From the NCBI GenBank assembly GCA_031472005.1, contig PZJY01000005.1, positions 1,116,001 through 1,180,000 on the forward strand: a DNA stretch of 64,000 nucleotides, given 5' to 3'. The notes under the pieces are model-generated. The model did no database searches and was not told the origin of the DNA. It saw only the letters and a program-made list of their open reading frames with translations. Made by a program: the position numbers and the translations under genes. This DNA is from Tetracladium setigerum (Eukaryota; Ascomycota; Leotiomycetes; Helotiales). Shown piece after piece: positions 10,484 through 21,076 of the stretch (positions are counted from its first letter, which is position 1; each line of letters begins with the position of its first letter).

Positions 10484-11728
10484 TCAGACCAGCTTAGGTA
10501 ACTTCTCCATCAAAACATCCACAACCCATTCTAAAGTCTTCTCCATCTCGTTATCCACACCCTCCAAACACCGAATCCTATTGTCTTCCAACACACCCGC
10601 CTTAAATTCGCCTTCCACATCCCCACCCTCAAACATCCACGCATGATCCTCCACATAATTGGGCCAGACAATCTTATCCACATATCCGGGTGGATCCTCC
10701 CAGAAGCCCTCAAGAGTCACATAACCCGTTCGAGCCTCTCGCCGAGCTTTAGCTTTCGCGTACGAGACTCGCAGGAAAATTTTGATGTCGAGATGTGGCT
10801 GCACGGGAGACATAGAGGGGGAGTAAAGGAGAAATCCATCGAAGATGCAGACTCGTGGGAGTTTTTGGGAGGTAGTGACGTTAGGTGGATAGGGGAGGTT
10901 GTTGTACCAAGTTTGGACTTTGGCTTTTAGCGAGGCGATGGTGCTGTCAGGGACTGGGCAAGGCCCGATGGAGTTTTGGTCTTCCTTTGAGTCGAGATCG
11001 GGCTGTGATGTGGTTAGATTGTGTTTGGTGAGGGAGTGGTGGGAGATATATGGCGAAGATATGTACTTACTGGAAATGTTCCTTCTTTGTGGATGTGTTC
11101 GAGGGATTTGACAATGCCGGGGATGGATAGGGCTTCTGCGCAGTCCCAGTCGAGAAGACCATTCTTTGTTGGTAATCTAAAAATGGCATTAGTTGCTTGA
11201 ATGTGATATTGGTTTCTGCATTCCCACGATTCGACTTGAATGTGGGAGCGTACCAATCAAGTACGCGATGAGAACATCTTTCTATGGCTCAACAATTGGG
11301 TTGGCAGGAAAAGAATTGCTATATCTTTACACTAGTACGATTCAATTCGAGGATCAAAATCGTGAACACAGTAGCAGTCACTCAACTCCATCAAAACCCT
11401 TCCAATTCTTCCTCCCACTATCAAACCCACCAGCAAACCCACCAGCTGAAATCCCATACCCAAAGCCCTCCTCCCCCCATATCCAAATCTGGCAAGCCAA
11501 AAACAAATCGATAAGAAAGATCAAAAATAATACGCAAAAAAACACAAATTACGCAAGAAAAGAGCAAAAAACTCACTCAGTCTCCGCCCGATAGAAATCA
11601 TCCTCATGCAACACAAAAGTGTCAGGAAATATATCTCGAAGCAGCCTGGCCAGCGTCGTCTTCCCACTTGAGGAGCAGCCGCTGAGACCAACGACCACCG
11701 CCGCTTTCTTTGCCGCGATTGAGGACAT
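10484..11728 (-). CDS. NRK1: Nicotinamide riboside kinase
   Basis: Exons complement 11577-11728, 11071-11176 and 10484-11002 give 258 residues; introns of 400 and 68 bases close in phase. It phosphorylates nicotinamide riboside (and related nucleosides) to NMN in the salvage route to NAD+, in the cytosol. The P-loop GLSGCSSSGKTT at residues 14-25 is diagnostic. It is followed by HEDDFYR, where the Asp corresponds to a nucleoside-binding and catalytic residue in yeast and human NRK, then NGLLDWDCAEAL, VCIFDGFLLY, RKGY-like RTGYVTLEGFW, and the WEDPPGYVDKIVWPNYV block. Order and length match S. cerevisiae Nrk1 (240). The first intron is unusually long for this window. Confidence in the family is high. 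Substrate range (nicotinamide, nicotinic acid riboside, tiazofurin-type analogues) cannot be read from sequence. Confidence 0.93.
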
Positions 11729-12274
11729 GTTGTGTTCTCTAGATGGGGAAAAATGAAAGGTTGGTGACTGTGGTTAGGTGAGAGTTGAATGGCAATGAGG
11801 ATGTTTGTCACCATCTGTAAGTGTGACTAGCGGCCGTGGGTTGGCTTGGCGTGTGGGCATTGTCCTTTTGCTTGCCCAAACGGTGGGTTGTTAGGATGCA
11901 TATGACTCTGAGAGAGCAAGGACTGTTCCTCGCCTCTGTTGTTTTTCAACAGTTCATCTCAATAATTAGATGGGATATACATTTCACGAGCTTTCAGCAA
12001 TGATACCTGGCTCATAAATCGAGAATTCTATAAAGCGCCCTCACGAAAGCAAGCTCGGCAATATTTTTTAAGGAAATACACAAAAAGCCATCGATGTTAA
12101 GATAAGGGCCTGACTGACAAGAATACACTATTATTATGGGTTAGTTACCTAAGAAAGAGAGCTATCTTATAGACCAACCCAAGATAGGTTCCAAGAATAC
12201 CCGCTGAATGAAAAATTATCTATGCATGCAAAACGTTCATTGGATATCCTCTTAAATCTGCAAATGTATCTTAT
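11729..12274. other. Intergenic between NRK1 and the aminotransferase
   Basis: Holds the NRK1 promoter/5' UTR (right of 11728) and the 3' UTR of the aminotransferase (left of 12275); both genes are on the minus strand. No gene or strong motif is visible. Confidence 0.5.
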
Positions 12275-13821
12275 CTATGGCTTGACAGCGTGAATGGCAG
12301 CAGCAAGTCTCTTGACATTAGCAGATGTAATACCTGCTACTGAGATTCTTCCATCCTTGGTAGCGTAGACAGAGTGCTATTTCTGTTAGCCAAATTTTCT
12401 TCAGAAGCAAACAAACAACTCACCTCCTTGGCCAAAGCATCCATCTGTGCCGGACTCAATCCAGTATAAGCGAACATGCCAATTTGGCTGGTAATGTGGC
12501 TCCAGTCATGCTTGGAACCCAAGCTCTCCAACTCCTTCTTCAGCAGAGCACGCATGGTGATGATACGATCAGCCATACCCTTGACCTCACCCAACCACTG
12601 CTTGTTCAGGGCAGGGTCGTTCAAGATTTTTGAAGCGACACGAGCTCCGTGGACTGGAGGGTTCGAGTAGAGAGGGCGGACCAAGATCTTGATCTGCGAA
12701 TCAACTCGCGTCTTCTCTGCTGCATCGGCGCACACAACCGAGAAGGCTCCAACGCGCTCACCATACAATCCCATGTTCTTGGCAAAGGATTGTGCGAGGC
12801 ATGGGTTGTGGCCCTGCTCTACAAAGTGGCGAACCGGGAATGCATCTAGGTCGGTGTTGCCGGATGCGAAACCTTGGTATGCCATGTCGAAGAAGGCGTA
12901 GTGGCCTCCAGCCTTGACGACATTGCTAATCTCCTTCCACTGCTCAGCGGTAGGGTCGACACCAGTTGGGTTGTGGGCGCATGCGTGGAGCAAGAAGGCG
13001 CTTCCCTTTGGCGCAGCCTTAATATCGGCGATCATGCCCTCAAAATCAAGACCAATTGTGTCCTTGTTGTAGTATCTGTATTTCTCCACCTCGAGCCCAG
13101 AGTCCTTGAACACAGCCGCGTGGTTTGCCCATGATGGGTTGGGGATGTAGATCTTCTTTGCGCCGGGGAAGAAGCGTTGGAGGAAAGCACCACCGATTCG
13201 TAGGGCGCCGGTGCCGGAGATGGATTGTGTGATAGCGATGCGGTCGAGGGCAGAGGAGTCGGCTCCGTAGGCAAGGACGGCGGCAGCTTTGGTGAAGTCA
13301 GGAACACCTGTAATACCGGCGTACTCCTTGTTAAGTTGTGCGTCTATGACCTGTTGCTCAGCAGTTCGGACTGAGGGGAGAACATATGGTTTTCCTTGGT
13401 CGTCACGGTATGCGCCAACACCTGGACAATATCAGTATGGACAGAGAGAGGCTCCCTTCGATTGTCGTACCGAGATTGATCTTCTCTTTGAAGCTGTCGG
13501 CCTTGAAAGCCTCGGTGATACCTGCGATGAGGTTAGAAAAAAGCAAGTTCATGGGGGATAACACACCACCCACCTAGAATGGCCTTGCGGGCGCGTAGGA
13601 TTAGCAATTGCGTCCGCCGATAATTAGAATGAAGATACTTACATCCTGTCAAGTAGTTAGCGATCAATTGGAGTCAGGAGGGACCGAGGCGGTGTGATAC
13701 TCACTGGAGGTCCTTGAGGAACATCTGCCCATGTGGAAGCTTGACGGACTGCGACGGAGCTTCTGGCAGCGGCGGCGCGGGCAACAGTTTGCCTGCTAGC
13801 TAATCGGACGGAGGAGAGCAT
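12275..13821 (-). CDS. AAT1: Aspartate aminotransferase, mitochondrial
   Basis: Exons complement 13705-13821, 13643-13645, 13574-13583, 13471-13521, 12424-13421 and 12275-12376 sum to exactly 427 codons (426 residues). It is a PLP enzyme that interconverts aspartate + 2-oxoglutarate and oxaloacetate + glutamate, in the malate-aspartate shuttle. The N-terminus (about residues 1-30) is Arg/Ala/Ser-rich without acids, as in a mitochondrial presequence. Family landmarks are [59 protein letters not shown], the PLP-lysine motif [12 protein letters not shown] (Lys about 275), and KDGRISVAG near the C-terminus. The five introns are 59, 59, 52, 49 and 47 bases. Exon 2 is three bases (GAT) and exon 3 is ten bases. 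The Asp they supply is present in animal GOT2, so I keep the microexon. Symbol given by analogy to yeast. Confidence 0.93.
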
Positions 13822-14799
13822 CTTGGGAATGAATTGATGGTGTTGTGGAGGAGAGAAGGGGAGAACGAGAGAGAATGACTGTTCTTAAGATATAAAAAAA
13901 AAAGATGGCCGAGCAGGTGAAATGACTCTATTATGCCTTCGTGCAGCAGCGTTTTCGGAGTTTGGGGAAGAGGGAGCGCAGCGCGGATTCCGTACCGTCA
14001 ATTACCACCAGTCTTTCCTCATTCCGGCCTAGTGCTCGCATGTTACTTGGCGCATCATCCCATCCGTCAGGTGATACCTCGGTCTCTCCTTTCTTGTTGT
14101 TATTTCGTCGAGTTCATATTGATTTTCCAAAACTTTGTTTCGGGGATCTCAACAACTACTGTCGAAGATGCGAAAGATGGGAATCACAAATGCCATCTCT
14201 GTTGGCGTGCTCGTGCAACCAAGCGTGTTACAGATGAGCCTAAAATTCTTAGCCGTCAAAGCAACGATGAGCAAGTGATCATCGATGCACGGCAAGACCC
14301 AAGAAACAAGACATACTGTAAGACATCTCAAAGGATAAAGCTTATCGTCCGATGTACTGAAAGGCGTTGCATTTTCATGTGTTGTGATATTGAGAATCTT
14401 TTCCACTCCTGGCTGTAGTTAGCAGTCTTGTACCGATGTCAGATACCGAGTAAGCTACAAACAGTGGTGATGAAGGAGGGAACTAAAATACAACTGTAAG
14501 GGTTTATGCACATGATTACTTACCTCTATTTACACTTCAGCCGATGTGCTTACTACAGTACATTAATCGTGGAACTCGTTTTTTTGGAATCACTTTACCA
14601 ATCCCTTTCCTGTAACTGCAAAGCCACTTCGGGACCAGTGCCAATTGGAAAGCGGGAAGTGTCAGCCTCCCAACCTTAAGAAGCCAAATGTTGGTTAAAT
14701 CAAAGGTACAAGAAGACGAAGGCTAGCTGCTATGATGATGCTGCTTCAACTGTATCTTCTTCATTATTTCTCCCGTCCCAGTATTGAAGTCGCCACAAG
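13822..14799. other. Divergent promoter region (aminotransferase / P450)
   Basis: The two start codons face away from each other. On the minus strand a TATA-like TTATATC near 13885-13895, beside an A-rich run, could serve the aminotransferase. Open frames at 13.9-14.4 kb have no recognisable domain. An ACTACAGTACATT element near 14555 belongs to the TACTGTAC-like motif set discussed in the findings. Confidence 0.4.
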
Positions 14800-17029
14800 A
14801 TGATTGGCACCATACCCATTGGCCTGCTCACTTTGGCATTGATCTATATTGTGAAGTGCGCATTCACACTCCGTCGCAATGTTGCCCTTGCAAAGAAGAC
14901 CGATCTTCCTTATCACCTCTCCCGTACGTCTTCCCACATCCTTCGCGCGTTACGATAGGTAATAGACTAATTGTCCCTAGCTATGAGCGTACCCTCCATG
15001 GCATATCCCGCCCTCGAGATCTTCCTTGTTCCCTTTCTCAGCTCCTTGCCATATATCAAAAATACCAAACTCCCCATGTATGCATCTCTCTTCCTCGTCA
15101 TGCTTGCAATCAAAGCTCACATCCTTCCAGCCTCTTGACAGTGCATCGTGGGTGGTCTTGGCATCAACGAATGCGCGAGCAACTTGGAGATGTATACATA
15201 ATTGTAACCCCATGGACGATCTACTGCAATAGCAGCCATGCAGAGGCAAACATGCAGCTTTTGACACGCAGCCAGGGTTTTACAAAACCCTTGGAGTTCT
15301 ACCGCATTATAGATATATTTGGGAGTTCCATCATCTCCACTGAAGGTGACACTTGGAAGAGACACCGAAAGATTGTCGCACCTGCTTTCGCGGAAAGAAG
15401 TAATCTTTTGGTATGGCGGGAAAGTCTACGTCAAGCTAGCGGCATGCTCAGCCGTTGGTCCAATCTGGAGGGCAACACGAAATCGAAAATTACCGTTGAG
15501 GATGTCGGTAGCGACACTGCCCAACTGGCGTTAAACGTCATCAGCGGTGCTGGATTTGGTGTCAGCCAACTTTGGAAGGGGGAAAATGAGTCCCAGTTGG
15601 GAGAAAACGTTATTCCAGGGTTTAACACGACCAAGCTAACCAAAAGCCATACGCATACATTCCAAGATGCTCTCCAAGACCTGATTTCTGGGGTGGTTTG
15701 GATGATACTGCTTCCAGAATGGCTGCTGAGTATGTGTTTCCTCTTTCGCTTGACTATTATGGATCACTAATATATTTGTTAGAGCGTTCGTTCTTTAGTA
15801 TTCATAAGAGGGTGCTCAGAGCACACGCCGAGTGCACCAATTACTTCAATGAACTAAGGGACTACAAGGCCGACCTATTGGACAAGGGGAATCTTGTTGA
15901 CAGCCAAACCTCAGACATTATGGGTAATTCTTCAATACAACCTGCGTACCACTTGCTAATGTTTCTAGTCGCACTTGTGAAAGCATCGCAAGATACACCA
16001 GAGAAATCCAATGGCGCCTTCTTGACCGCTCAAGAGGTGATGGCAGATTCATGGCTTCTCCTCTTCGCGGGACATGAGACAACCGCCAATACTCTCCATG
16101 TGTGTTGCAGCCCCTTCCTTTTATTCTCACATCAACAGTACCTCTGATCTACTCTGAAATACTTCATTCAAGAACAGTAAAACTAATGCACAACACTTGC
16201 ACAGTACGCACTCACCTTTCTGGCCATCGGGCTCAATACACAGGCCAAGCTCCAAAAACAGATCGACAACATCATCGGTTCCAGACCAAAGGAAGAGTGG
16301 ACCTACGAAAAAGACATGAGCCGTCTCTACAACAGCCTCGTTGGCGCCTCCATGATGGAAACTCTCCGCCTCACACCTCCGGTACCCGAGATTCCCAAAA
16401 TCTGCCGTGGCTACGGACCACAATATCTCCATATTGATGGCAAAGAACACTTCATCCCCATCGAGACTTTCGTACACGTCGACGGCGCATCCATACACCG
16501 ACACCCTAAGTACTGGCCACACTCCAAAAGTGTGCGGACTAGCAAGGACCACGATCTGGATGATTTCATACCAGAGCGTTGGCTCTCTTCTACGTCTAAT
16601 TCATCGACCAAACGAGACCATGAAGTGACCAGTGGCGCTGCTGAGATCATTGATGGACTTGAAAGGGTATCGTACGAATCAAGCGGAAGCGAAAGTCTTT
16701 TCACCCCAATCAAAGGATCATTTTTGCCCTTTTCCGAAGGCACACGTAGCTGTCCTGGAAGACGGTTCGCACAGGTTGAATTGACGGCTGCTTTGACGAC
16801 TATCTTTCAGGGGTATACGGTAGAGTTGAGTGTTTCGAAGTGGGCGAGTGATGAGCAGGTGGAGAAGATGGGGAAATTGGAGAGGAGAGCTGTATATGAC
16901 AAGGCAATGGAGGTGACGAGGGAGGTGATAGATGGGAGTGTATGTCAAATTGCTCTGAAGATGACTACAACGTGTCCATTGAGGTTGGTGAAGAGAGGGG
17001 AGGAGAGGTTTATGGATTGTTATTTGTGA
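14800..17029 (+). CDS. Cytochrome P450 monooxygenase
   Basis: Six exons (14800-14923, 14981-15077, 15131-15729, 15783-15923, 15969-16099, 16205-17029) give 638 residues with all phases closing. It is predicted ER-bound: an N-terminal hydrophobic helix (IGTIPIGLLTLALIYIV) is followed by a positive stretch. P450 landmarks are the C-helix TWKRHRKIVAPAF, I-helix oxygen-binding motif FAGHETTAN (about residue 352), K-helix ETLR (about 415), FIPERWL, and the haem-binding loop PFSEGTRSCPGRRFA with the thiolate Cys near 547. It resembles fungal P450s that start with 'AKKTxLPY'. At 638 residues it is about 100 longer than usual; much of the excess is a Ser-rich insertion between PERW and the haem loop (residues about 480-530). 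Introns are 57, 53, 53, 45 and 105 bases. Substrate unknown; there is no adjacent synthase, so no biosynthetic cluster. Confidence 0.92.
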
Positions 17030-17591
17030 GATTTGGGCAGTGGTTAAGTTGTTAAAATATACCAAGGAATAATGCAGGAGATTCGCATCTGGTTGATCAA
17101 AGAACATCTACCTGAACAAGTCAAGGAGTCGAAATAATTAACCAGAGAGCACTCGCCTTGGCAGTAGTTAGGAATCACCAGCAAGTGTCACCTATATCTT
17201 TGACCTCATATTATCCTTTTGGGCTTTTCTTTAATCAAGATAAATTTAACATAATAACAAGCTTTAAACCAAGAAGGATATTAATAGATAGACGAACAGC
17301 TTACATAATATACAGCGGCGGTGCCCCCTGGTGGCTGTGGGGTGTTTGACAATTGCGGCGAGGATCCCCTTGCATGCGTCATTACGAAAGACTTCACTTT
17401 GCGATTCAAATCCAGATATTTTGGATGATGGATTTACGAACACGACTCTTCTGCTTGCGATATCGACATCCTCCCTGACGCACAAGAACAAACTTCTTCG
17501 CTAGCCTTCACCTTGTCTCCATTCATGCTTCCATACCCCTAATTTGCGACGTCAAGCACAACTCAACCTGGATTCATTCGCACAGCAAAGA
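17030..17591. other. Intergenic, 562 bases
   Basis: 3' UTR of the P450 gene and promoter of the following gene on the same strand. AT-rich around 17200-17310. No gene seen. Confidence 0.45.
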
Positions 17592-18797
17592 ATGGGGGAC
17601 AACACAAGACCAATGTCGGACTACCAATCGTGAGCTTGATATTCCCAGCAGCGAAAGATTGTTGCTAACAACTCCAAGTCAGTATGGACCTTCAAAATCC
17701 CGCGGTTCGTCTTTCAGTGTGCCCCTCTCACAACCAACATCCCGCCAACCGTCTTGGCCTCAATTCTCCATCCCCACCACGGCCGACGCTCTCTCATCGG
17801 GTTTCAACTACGACAACCGGCTCCAACAACTCCAAGTCACACCCTCGATGTGGAAAGACTTCACATTCGACATCCTAAGTGCCGCCAGACTCACATTCGA
17901 AGAGGATAAAAAAGCATGGGGTGCAGGGATCGCTACTGGAACCGCAAGCACATTTGCTGTACTTTTCTTAGGCCCGGTCGCGGGGTATTATGCGGGCAAA
18001 GCAGTGCACAAGAGGACGGTGATAGAGAAAGCTAGGGAGAGAATGATGGAAGATGGGAAGCTAAGCAATGCGTTAAGGACATGGAATGAGGGTGCTTGGG
18101 CGAAGAGAGGCTTTCACACTTGGATTGAATTCCCGGAAGAGGGCAGTGTAATGAATCGAGCTGATGCGAAGAGGTTTCGCATTGCGGTCATTCCGGGATC
18201 GGTTGTGACTACACAGCTACCTATGAGTTCGCAGATTCAGTTGCCTGCGGAAGTAGAACTTCAGGGCAGTGCGCAATATTCTATGCCACCGGGACCTGTC
18301 CATCAGAATTCCATGCCTCAGATACAGCGACCGCCTCATCAGTCGCCGAACCAGCCTATACAGCAGACCTTCGGTCATCTCCCACCCCATCATCATCCTT
18401 TCCTCAGCAACCTACTCAGCAGGCATTCAACAGTCCCCCACCACTACTGTCCGCGCCATCCTTTCATCAGCAACCCCCTCCGATTCAACAAATAAATTCA
18501 AATACCATGACACAACCACCTCAAAACCCATCGGCCCCTCAGTTCTACCCACCGCAAACACAACAACAACTGCAGCAGCAGCAGTACCAGACCGTCCCAA
18601 TCTCAGTTGCGAAGCCGGATAGCAACCCTCCGCAATTACCAGCGAGGGTCTCAACCTATCAGGAACTTCCTGGTAATCAAGTGTACGAAGCGCCGAACAC
18701 AGAAGCACCAACACTCTTCGAACTTCCAGCCGATCAGAGTGGAACTGCAAAGCCTGTTCATTATTATGAAATGGATGGTGAGAGTGCCCGACGGTAA
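17592..18797 (+). CDS. Conserved-type hypothetical protein, glycine-rich membrane-like segment, Q/P-rich tail; frame break
   Basis: Exon 1 is 17592-17629 and exon 2 starts at 17679; the 49-base intron has a TGCTAAC branch site and closes in phase 2. The protein begins MGDNTRPMSDYQS and has a Ser/Pro-rich stretch. A folded part (residues about 75-190) contains a Gly/Ala-rich hydrophobic segment with small-residue spacing (GTASTFAVLFLGPVAGYYAG), like a glycine zipper or a membrane insertion hairpin, then a charged helix. The tail is rich in Gln, Pro and Asn. Near 18373 the frame shifts by one missing base. Adding one G to the GG there joins PNQPIQQTFG to SSPTPSSSFPQQPTQQ and continues to the stop at 18797 with the same Q/P-rich character. 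Without correction the frame ends at 18495. A weak-donor intron is an alternative. Function unknown. Confidence 0.6.
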
Positions 18798-20079
18798 GAT
18801 TGGAGCTAGCCATTTGCCGGCAATGGCATTTGAGATGAGCTGGCACCAATATCGCCCAGAGCTCATACTTTGAAATTCTTCGCCAGTGCCATGGAAGAAT
18901 GTTCTGTTTGTTGTAAGGAGATACATATACCAAAGCGTTGCATATACTTTGCGGTTGGAGGAGTCGAAAATGATACCTAAATACGAAAAAGCCTTGTTGT
19001 ACTGATTTTCCCTGCGTTACTTAATCGTTCCGACTTATTGTGTTGTGCAGCGCGACTCTTGTTACATCCCTGTCCATATCCCAAGATAACTCTGGATTGA
19101 GGAATCTCCATAGGACACCTCCCACATCATACATAGCTCGCTAATAATTCAGCATATCAATAACATGCAGTTCAACATGACTGAAACCTGCGGTCAGTGG
19201 CATGTGCCCTCAGTATGTCTAGTAACATCGATGAAGGATTACGGACTAGCCCAGAGGTAATTTTGGGTTGAGCCTAAATACCAAGCTAATTTGGTCTTTT
19301 GGAAACCTTATGTATTGTATATTCTGAGGTGTTCGTGGGATAAGGGATGAGGTAACGGTTCAAGCAAGTTTCCACGCGTAAATCATTTCCGCTATCTTTT
19401 GATTTATATTGTATCTCGTTTTCCTTCGAGTAAAGTAAACGACCAGCCTAATTTTGAAGTTTTTTCAGTCCCACAAATTCTCCAACAATATTCAGCATGC
19501 CCTTTTGGGGTCGGAGTAAAGAAACTTTTGGAGGCCCCCGCCTAACTAAAAACGGTCTAAAAAATTCCAAACCAAATCTTCCAAAGAAAAAAGTTGCAAT
19601 TCCCCTTTTACCAACGGTTTGACTAGAACACTTTATAAGTGCACACCTACCATAGTTGAAAGTGGGTAAGGTGAGGTGAAGTGAGGTGTCCGGCAAGTTT
19701 CAAGAATTCCGTAAGCGACAATGAAAACAAATCGCAACCGCACTCCATTCGCAGAGTCAAGGTCAACATCTCCTGATCTCATCGAACTAGAATCATGTCA
19801 TAACCAGGACCAAACAGAACAACCCTAAACAAAAACAACTTGCCACTCCCGCACAAGAAAATCCAATGCGCTGAGGGAGTTGAAACACCGTCCGATCTTC
19901 AGAAACAAAACATGTCTTGACCCCGTCTAAGCGACAGGTCTTGGCAATTCCTCAAAACAACCCCAAGTCCATCATTTACATTTTACTTCCCTTGAACGTT
20001 TCCTCTCAATCAAATTAAACTCCCTCAAAAATCACACACGAAAGAACAAGTAAATTAAACAAAATTTCATCTCACCAAA
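18798..20079. other. Intergenic, about 1.3 kb
   Basis: Between two plus-strand genes. No convincing open frame; the minus-strand frame at 19448-19696 lacks motifs. The last 300 bases are C/A-rich and look like a 5' UTR/promoter. Confidence 0.45.
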
Positions 20080-20882
20080 ATGTCCAAAGAATCAAAACCC
20101 TTCCTCAAATACACCGACTCAGACGACACTTCTGATCCGGAATCTCAACACATTCCTCCACCACCACCACAAGCCCACCTCCTACCGAACATCGAAAAGC
20201 ACTACTCGAAATTCATCAGCTATAGCACTATTTTCGTTCTCACATCAGCATTTTGGATGCTCGTTGTTTTCATCTTCATTCCTTCACCTACAACAAGTGG
20301 CAGTGGTACACCTTCTTCATCGACTGGCGGCGTATACGACAGCAGAAAGCATAATGTCACGTCGGGAGCGAAGCTGTTGAACTGTGGGGAGAAACACTCG
20401 AATGCTGAAGCGAGAGCGATGGGTTGTTCTTATGATGTTTTGCTTAACGCGTGGGTGCCTGCGCCTTGTTTTGATAAAGAGTATGTTCTGGACCTCCCCA
20501 ACCCCGCCTCACCTCAATACAATATACTAACCAAATCCCTCCCTCCCGTAGATTCGTAGTAGAATACCTCGACGACTTCTCCTCCACAGCATACGCCGAT
20601 ATTGAGCTCACCCAACCCTTAAAAAGCATCGATGAAATGGTCGAAGCAAACGGCGGCAAGCATTACTATACCAGTAAGAGAGATCACGTGAATCACTGCG
20701 CGACGCTGTGGAAGAAGCAGTTTTGGGTGCTATTTGAGGAGAGGAGGGAGAAGGATACTTTTATGGTGAATGGCGGCCATACGGATCATTGTGCGACGTT
20801 TTTGATGCAGGCGGCTGATATGGATCAGAGTGTTGCGACCAGGGTTGATGTAGGGTTTGGTGGGTGTTGGGTTAGGGAATAG
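20080..20882 (+). CDS. Single-pass membrane protein with two HxxHC motifs (UstYa-like / DUF3328-related)
   Basis: Exons 20080-20480 and 20552-20882 (71-base intron, phase 2) give 243 residues. An acidic and proline-rich N-terminus (1-44) leads into one transmembrane helix (about 45-67, STIFVLTSAFWMLVVFIFI), with the remainder on the other side. The outer domain has GCSYDVLLNAWVPAPCFD (about 116-133), then two HxxHC motifs: HVNHC at 179-183 and HTDHC at 210-214. That layout (TM helix, G-C-x-F/Y-D with a following Cys, two HxxHC) recurs in a large fungal family. The double HxxHC is shared with UstYa-type oxidases of ribosomally made peptide pathways, where the motif is thought to bind metal. 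No precursor peptide or peptide-pathway gene is visible nearby, so enzymatic activity is not claimed. Confidence 0.7.
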
Positions 20883-21076
20883 CTGGATGGATAGGTGGGT
20901 TGTGAGAGAAATGTCCGAATTTTGGCTTGTGGGATTATTAGGCGTTTATGATATTGTGTAGGTAATGGTTAGGACAATAAAATGAGATCTGACGAAAAAT
21001 GCATGTTAAGGCCTTCAAATGCTTGGTATAGGAAATCGTATATTCGGTTTTTACATCCATTTCTCATGTAGCATGC

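Noticed and set aside
18297..18409. A 113-base intron in the Q/P-rich tail of the gene at 17592
   Set aside because: The donor GTCCAT is unlike the others and the removed segment has the same Q/P-rich character as its flanks. A one-base run contraction is simpler.
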